Part shown: piece by piece, positions 60,112 through 64,000 of the stretch | How positions within the stretch are numbered: the stretch's first letter is position 1 | Layout of the letters: every line of letters starts with the position of its first letter | Assembly: GCA_964348015.1 (NCBI GenBank) | Contig: CAYGBC010000050.1 | Coordinates: 1-64,000 of the forward strand | Length of the DNA stretch: 64,000 nt | DNA from: SOIA01 sp964348015 | Lineage (GTDB): Bacteria; Acidobacteriota; Aminicenantia; Aminicenantales; Aminicenantaceae | Direction of reading: 5' to 3' | The notes under the pieces: generated by a model | Databases searched by the model: none | What the model saw: only the letters and a program-made list of their open reading frames with translations | Told to the model about the DNA's origin: nothing | Made by a program: the position numbers and the translations under genes

Positions 60112-60534
60112 ATGAAAACCTTAAAGATAAAAAGTGAATTGTCTGAGCTGGACAGAATGAGGAGTTTTTTAAAAGAATACCTGGATGGATTGAAGATATC
60201 AGATAAAGACTATTTCAAGATTGAGCTTGCGCTCCTGGAAATATGCGTGAATATCATGAGGTACGCCTACCCTCAAAGCAACGGCGATATCCAGATCAAA
60301 ATCTGGCAGGATCAGGGGAAGATGTTTTTTGAGATAAGAGACAGTGGTGTTCCGTTTGATCCTCGAAAATTGAAAGAGCCGGATATAGAAGAAAGCATCA
60401 AAAAGGAACAAACGGGGGGATTAGGAGTTTACCTCTCCCGTTCGCTAGTGGATGGTTTTGATTATAAGAGGGAAAACGACCAGAACGTCCTCACCATATC
60501 TAAGAATATCAAAAGAGCTGAGGCTTCTCTTTAA
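60112..60534 (+). CDS. RsbW-like ATP-binding regulatory protein (HATPase_c_2)
   Basis: This 140-aa protein is a stand-alone GHKL ATPase. The N box is seen in ELALLEICVNIMRYAY, the G1 box in IRDSGVPFDP and the lid/G2 region in GGLGVYLSRSLVDG. Length and order match anti-sigma factor kinases such as RsbW or SpoIIAB; these phosphorylate an STAS-type partner. No anti-anti-sigma or sigma factor is next to it, so the target is unknown. No clear Shine-Dalgarno site; a TTGACA-like promoter lies near 60005. Its last four bases overlap the end of the convergent exported kinase-fold gene. Confidence 0.85.
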   Translation: MKTLKIKSELSELDRMRSFLKEYLDGLKISDKDYFKIELALLEICVNIMRYAYPQSNGDIQIKIWQDQGKMFFEIRDSGVPFDPRKLKEPDIEESIKKEQTGGLGVYLSRSLVDGFDYKRENDQNVLTISKNIKRAEASL

Positions 60535-61361
60535 TCGTATAAAACGGCATCCTCTCCCAGTTTGGAAATCCGGTCATCAATCCATTGGATGATCAGGTCT
60601 CTTCGAATGAGTGTGGCCTCGATTTCTTTATCTGTCAGGTATTCTCCAACGACTTCCCTGACCACTTCAGGAGTCATTGCCCGCAATTTTTCGACCAAAG
60701 CGCGTGGCAGCTGCTTCATGAGCCTTGCGCCTTCCTTATACTTTTCGTCGTAAATCAGATTTTTGGTGAATTTCTTGGAGGTCCGGAAGCTGCGGGAATG
60801 GTCGATCAGGATCATCCGCCAGTCCTCCATGATGAGATACTGATTCTGGTGCCTGTCCTCGTTGGCGATCAGGTTGTCAAAAGCGCGCTGCAGGTAGAGC
60901 GCTCTGTTCCAGGGAAAGACTTTATAAGATGGAGTTTTGATCTTTTTTTCGTATTTTTCTTTCAGGCTCATTTCGGCGTCGATCCAGAGCTGGATAGAAC
61001 CTCGGTTCCCGCGGAATCTTCTCTCCACAGTGGGAGGGACCATATTCAGTCCCAAATACTTGTCTAACCGGTACGCGGCGATTTCCCATCTCCAGTTTTC
61101 TAAAAAGCCTTTCATCCGGCCTTCCGGATTTTTCCACAATGCCTGATTTTGGATTCCGTCTTTTTCCAGCTTGAGAACCCAGGGACTGGTCACGGCTTCC
61201 CGACTTCGCATCTGCTCCTGTTCGATAATTTCTGCCTCCTTCAGAAATTTTTCCCATTTCTCCCTTTCAGCCACTTCTTCTTCTGTGAACTGGGCGGCGA
61301 GTGGATTGCTGAATCCCAAGATTACGATTAAAATGGAAAGAATAAGAATCCCTTTTTTCAT
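60531..61361 (-). CDS. Exported kinase-fold protein, HipA/FAM20/PI3K-like (copy 1)
   Basis: This 276-aa protein has a signal peptide (about 1-24) and a domain that looks like the atypical kinases of the HipA/FAM20/PI3-4-kinase-like group. ALWKNPEGRMKGF and RWEIAAYRLDKYLGL (about 75-104) match the N-lobe nucleotide region with VPPTV following; FDNLIANEDRHQNQYL (about 161-176) resembles the N-x-D-R-H catalytic loop with Asp169 and Asn173; and LIDHSRSF (Asp187) corresponds to the metal-binding DFG-like Asp. All three key acidic positions are present. If active, it would act on proteins or lipids outside the cytoplasm. GGAGA precedes the ATG. The tandem paralog lies upstream. Confidence 0.65.
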   Translation of the reverse strand: MKKGILILSILIVILGFSNPLAAQFTEEEVAEREKWEKFLKEAEIIEQEQMRSREAVTSPWVLKLEKDGIQNQALWKNPEGRMKGFLENWRWEIAAYRLDKYLGLNMVPPTVERRFRGNRGSIQLWIDAEMSLKEKYEKKIKTPSYKVFPWNRALYLQRAFDNLIANEDRHQNQYLIMEDWRMILIDHSRSFRTSKKFTKNLIYDEKYKEGARLMKQLPRALVEKLRAMTPEVVREVVGEYLTDKEIEATLIRRDLIIQWIDDRISKLGEDAVLYD

Positions 61362-61438
61362 TTTTCTGATCTCCTTTCGATAAATTTTCGGTTGAATTTA
61401 TTTCTTTTCTTTTTCTTCGTATTCTTCCTGATCAAGTT

Positions 61439-62284
61439 TCAATACAAGACCTTATCTTCGCCCTGTTCTCGAATCATCTCCTGGATCTCTTTCAACAGCA
61501 GGTCCTTTCTGATGAGAATGGCTTTGATCTCTTTTTTCTTAAGACAGGGCCTAAGTGTCTGCATAAGATTATCGGAGTTCAAAGCCTTGACTTTTTCCAC
61601 GAATGTGCGCGGAAGCCGCCTGAACAGCAGTGCGCCCTTGATCCCGTTTTTTCCGTAAACAAGCTGCTTTGTGAATTTTTGAGTGCTTCGGAAAGCCCGG
61701 GAATGGTCGATCAGAATAATGCGCCACTCCGTGTTGAACAGAATGTTCTGTTGAGTCCGATCATCATTCGCGATCAAGCAGTCAAACGCGCGTGTGATGT
61801 ATTTCATGTTGTTTCGGTTATCTCTTTTCTCTTTTGGAATCCTGATATTCTCCTCCATGACATCGAGCTCGCTGTAGAGCTTGTCGATTCCGAGCTGCAG
61901 GGATCCTTTTTTCCCGTTAAATTCTCTCTCCACGGTCGGGGGGATCATGTTGAGGTCGAGAAGCTTATCCATCTCGTAGGCAGCGATCTCATACTGCCAC
62001 CCTTCAAGGAAGCCCTGTTGCATTCCCTTTGGATTTTTCCAGAGGCCTTTTCGGACGACGTCTCCTTTTTTCAACGTGAGCCAGATCGGTTTTGTCACGC
62101 CTTCACCCACATCTTTGTATTCAATGATCTCTGCCGTCTTGAGGAATTCTTCCCACTGGGGCCTTTCGTTGACTTCAGCCGGTGAGAACTGTCCGTTCAC
62201 CCCAGAGATCTGTATGCTGAGAAGGAATAGAAAAAGCACCAGTAAGGTCTTTGTCCTCATTTTATGTCTCTTCTCCTTTTCCAT
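61439..62284 (-). CDS. Exported kinase-fold protein, HipA/FAM20/PI3K-like (copy 2)
   Basis: This 281-aa paralog of the preceding protein has a signal peptide with a basic n-region (KEKRHKMRTK) and cleavage near ISGVNG. It shares LWKNPKGMQQGFLEGW, YEIAAYEMDKLLDLNMIPPTVE, the catalytic-type loop IANDDRTQQN (Asp kept; the His of DRH is Thr) and LIDHSRAF. The ATG at 62284 is preceded by GGGGAG, so the leader starts at MEKEKRH; an upstream open stretch has no site. The two copies are adjacent in the same orientation with a 77-base gap, so tandem duplication is evident. The changed catalytic-loop residue suggests distinct roles or partial loss of activity. Confidence 0.64.
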   Translation of the reverse strand: MEKEKRHKMRTKTLLVLFLFLLSIQISGVNGQFSPAEVNERPQWEEFLKTAEIIEYKDVGEGVTKPIWLTLKKGDVVRKGLWKNPKGMQQGFLEGWQYEIAAYEMDKLLDLNMIPPTVEREFNGKKGSLQLGIDKLYSELDVMEENIRIPKEKRDNRNNMKYITRAFDCLIANDDRTQQNILFNTEWRIILIDHSRAFRSTQKFTKQLVYGKNGIKGALLFRRLPRTFVEKVKALNSDNLMQTLRPCLKKKEIKAILIRKDLLLKEIQEMIREQGEDKVLY

Positions 62285-62469
62285 TTTTCTCCCCTGAGAT
62301 TGTGTTTTTAATATAGAATCATTTAGAAAAAAAATCAAACCCAAAAGTCATTTCGGTTGACACAACTTTAGTGAACAGTGATAATTTTTTCATAAAACTG
62401 AATGAATGAATTCAGAACTGGTGATGCGTTATCGTTTATAAAGATTCGATTCGTAATGCGAGGATTATG

Positions 62470-63333
62470 ATGAAAATTCGGTCATTTTTAATGAGTGCAT
62501 TATTATTAACTGTCTTTTTTGTTTTGTATTATTCCTGCAATCCAGCAAAGAGATCGCCGACAATTGCCTTTCCGTACTTGTGGCTGGATGAGCCAGGATT
62601 TGGAGGAGATATAGACCAGCAGGGCATTGTCGAGCCATCGGGCATCTGTTTTCATCCGTTCAGGAAGACGTTGTTTGTGGTGAGTGATGAGGGAGAGCTC
62701 TTCGAGATTGAGACGGATGGGACGCCGGTGGACAGTGTCGAGATCCCTCCGGGAGGATTGGATTTAGAAGATGTGACGGTTCATCCAGAGACAGGGTTTT
62801 TGTACTTGGTGGTCGAAGGAGATGACATCATTCTCGAGTATGATCCGGATACAAAGAAAGTCATACGGACGTTTCCCGTAAACAGAGAATACCAGGGAAA
62901 TGCAAATTTTCTCCAAAAACAGGAAGAAGAAGAATTTGATAACGGCATCGAGTCCATCACGTTTGTCCCGGATGAGGAGCATCCGGAGGGGGGGACGTTC
63001 TATATGGGTAACCAGTATGATCCTTCCTGCATCATGGAGGTCTTTATTCCCCTAAAATCCAGTCAAGCGAAAACAGCCGAGGCGCGGATTCTCCGGGTTT
63101 TGCCGTTTGATATCAAAGATCCCGCAGCCATGTATTATGACCCAAAAACAGGTCTGCTCAACGTCGTCAACGATGCGGATAATATATTCGTGGAGCTCAC
63201 TCTGGACGGCAAAATGGTCAAAGAATACGCCTTTCTCGGGAATGACCAGGAAGGGATCGCATGGGATGAGGAGGGCTACCTGTACATCGCCCAGGATATC
63301 GGAGGAATCATCCACGTCAAAGATTTAAGATAA
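62470..63333 (+). CDS. SdiA-regulated / YjiK-like beta-propeller lipoprotein
   Basis: This 287-aa protein has a leader ending in LYYSC (lipobox-like) and a propeller with SdiA-regulated family motifs: EPSGICFHPFRKTLFVVSDEGELFEI, DLEDVTVHPETGFLYLVVE, and the late NDQEGIAWDEEGYLYIAQD. The family includes esterase-like phytase domains, but the reaction is not established. An ATG three bases earlier is possible; GCGAGGA is better spaced for 62470. It is read away from the kinase-fold pair. Location: anchored in the envelope. Confidence 0.75.
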   Translation: MKIRSFLMSALLLTVFFVLYYSCNPAKRSPTIAFPYLWLDEPGFGGDIDQQGIVEPSGICFHPFRKTLFVVSDEGELFEIETDGTPVDSVEIPPGGLDLEDVTVHPETGFLYLVVEGDDIILEYDPDTKKVIRTFPVNREYQGNANFLQKQEEEEFDNGIESITFVPDEEHPEGGTFYMGNQYDPSCIMEVFIPLKSSQAKTAEARILRVLPFDIKDPAAMYYDPKTGLLNVVNDADNIFVELTLDGKMVKEYAFLGNDQEGIAWDEEGYLYIAQDIGGIIHVKDLR

Positions 63334-63370
63334 GAGAATATTTCAGAGATGAATATGTAATTTTTGCCTT

Positions 63371-64000
63371 TTATTCCACCTGATATTCTGCTTTTTGTGC
63401 GGATAGTCTTTTATGTTCTCGTCTTATTAAAAAACAAAAGATTATCCAGATTACTGCTGCAACAACATTGACTCTTGCAAAGTTTTCGTTGCGGAAGTTG
63501 AGATATGTCGTGCCGATAAATACAGTCAAAGCGACCAATACATCACCTGTTCGCACAAAAAAAGTATCTATGGCTGCCTTGGCTTTGTATTTAGCCTCCC
63601 TTGAAGTGATAAGAAAAAGGGCTCCCTTGGTTGTGTTCATGAGGGAGTAATCCGTACTATTTTCCAGAGTTTTGGTCCACCTGACTACAGCAAAAGATGC
63701 TCCGAGGCCGATTAAAAAGTATCCTCCGAGGGCGATGAAAGGTAGGAAGAGAACCGCTCCTCTGACACCAAACCATTTGAAAATCCGTGAAACAAGGAAT
63801 AGCTGGATCAACATGCCCAGAAGATTGACAATCTCATTAAAACCGGATTCTATTTTAGTGAAATATCGTACAGTTGCTTCTTCTGAATCCTCAATTTCTC
63901 CGGCTAATCGAGCTTCATTAGCTGACTGTTTCCATACATCAGATCTAATGTATTCCCCAGTGGTGTTAACGTAATTGAGCATCAGAATCATAAAAGCAAC
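63371..64000 (-). CDS. NTT-family (ATP/ADP-translocase-like) transporter, 5' end beyond the window
   Basis: The visible C-terminal part, about 210 residues, has at least four membrane helices. The stretch NSTDYSLMNTTKGALFLITSR, followed by EAKYKAKAAIDTFFVRTGD, matches the highly conserved C-terminal block of nucleotide translocases of the NTT/TlcA family. The frame stays open to the window edge, so the gene is truncated here. In parasites such proteins import ATP; in other bacteria NTT-like proteins of unknown cargo occur. The ATG at 63991 is probably internal. Confidence 0.72.
   Translation of the reverse strand, partial: VAFMILMLNYVNTTGEYIRSDVWKQSANEARLAGEIEDSEEATVRYFTKIESGFNEIVNLLGMLIQLFLVSRIFKWFGVRGAVLFLPFIALGGYFLIGLGASFAVVRWTKTLENSTDYSLMNTTKGALFLITSREAKYKAKAAIDTFFVRTGDVLVALTVFIGTTYLNFRNENFARVNVVAAVIWIIFCFLIRREHKRLSAQKAEYQVE

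Overview
The window reads as one continuous bacterial chromosome segment, densely coded on both strands. I see no prophage, plasmid, CRISPR array or insertion sequence. Signal peptides, lipoprotein-like N termini, a Tat-like leader and several outer-membrane beta-barrel proteins indicate a diderm (Gram-negative-type) organism. The mix of tandem CBM9/DUF5916 barrels, sortilin-like BNR proteins, DUF5107-TPR proteins, many exported peptidases and large paralog families is what I would expect from uncultured Acidobacteriota, Aminicenantes in particular. That assignment is inference, and the window has no rRNA to test it. Housekeeping genes present are serS, mutY, transketolase, a cobO-type adenosyltransferase, a large Alu-type SRP RNA and two serine tRNAs.

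Layout. 1-10.3 kb is an envelope and sensing block: a lipoprotein metallophosphoesterase, an M28 peptidase, and a periplasmic-binding-protein/pentameric ligand-gated ion channel fusion read leftwards. These face a PrsW-like membrane protein plus an S1 protease read rightwards, across a shared promoter region built on a perfect inverted repeat. An adhesin-like DUF4097 protein follows. 10.5-18.6 kb holds a DUF5107-TPR protein and two tandem DUF5916 barrel proteins. 19-26.2 kb holds a BioF2-like acyltransferase, an MshA-like glycosyltransferase, a LmbE-type deacetylase, transketolase, an exported nuclease and a CPA2 antiporter. 26.3-36 kb holds two sortilin-like proteins around a GlcD-type oxidase, a DHOD-like protein and an ACT protein. 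36-40.5 kb holds a MITE-like element, a dead/active pair of M42 peptidases, a POT peptide transporter and YjbQ. 40.5-44.7 kb holds a newly found 58-aa gene, a DsrE-like protein with an ArsR regulator, and an M14 carboxypeptidase. 44.8-51.3 kb holds the SRP RNA, a four-gene leftward run (cobO, zincin, DapA-like, ferredoxin-type aldo/keto reductase), serS with two tRNA-Ser genes, and mutY. 51.3-64 kb holds a candidate pseudoknot RNA, a Ser/Thr kinase with a PEGA-NHL protein, a porin-like protein, the second DUF5107-TPR protein, an RsbW-like ATPase, two exported kinase-fold proteins, an SdiA-regulated-type lipoprotein and a truncated nucleotide-transporter-like gene.

How it fits together. Much of the window concerns peptides and amino acids outside the cytoplasm: M28, M14, M42 and S1 peptidases, a POT transporter and an amino-acid-type binding domain wired to an ion channel. 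This suits a proteolytic heterotroph. The most unusual item is the binding-protein/Cys-loop-type channel fusion, placed next to an exported aminopeptidase that could supply its ligand. Other points of interest are a translation-coupled pair of M42 proteins in which the first has lost every metal ligand, a PrsW homolog without its glutamates, two tandem exported kinase-fold proteins, several genes whose promoters sit so close to the start codon that their mRNAs should be leaderless, and several families of dispersed palindromic repeats.
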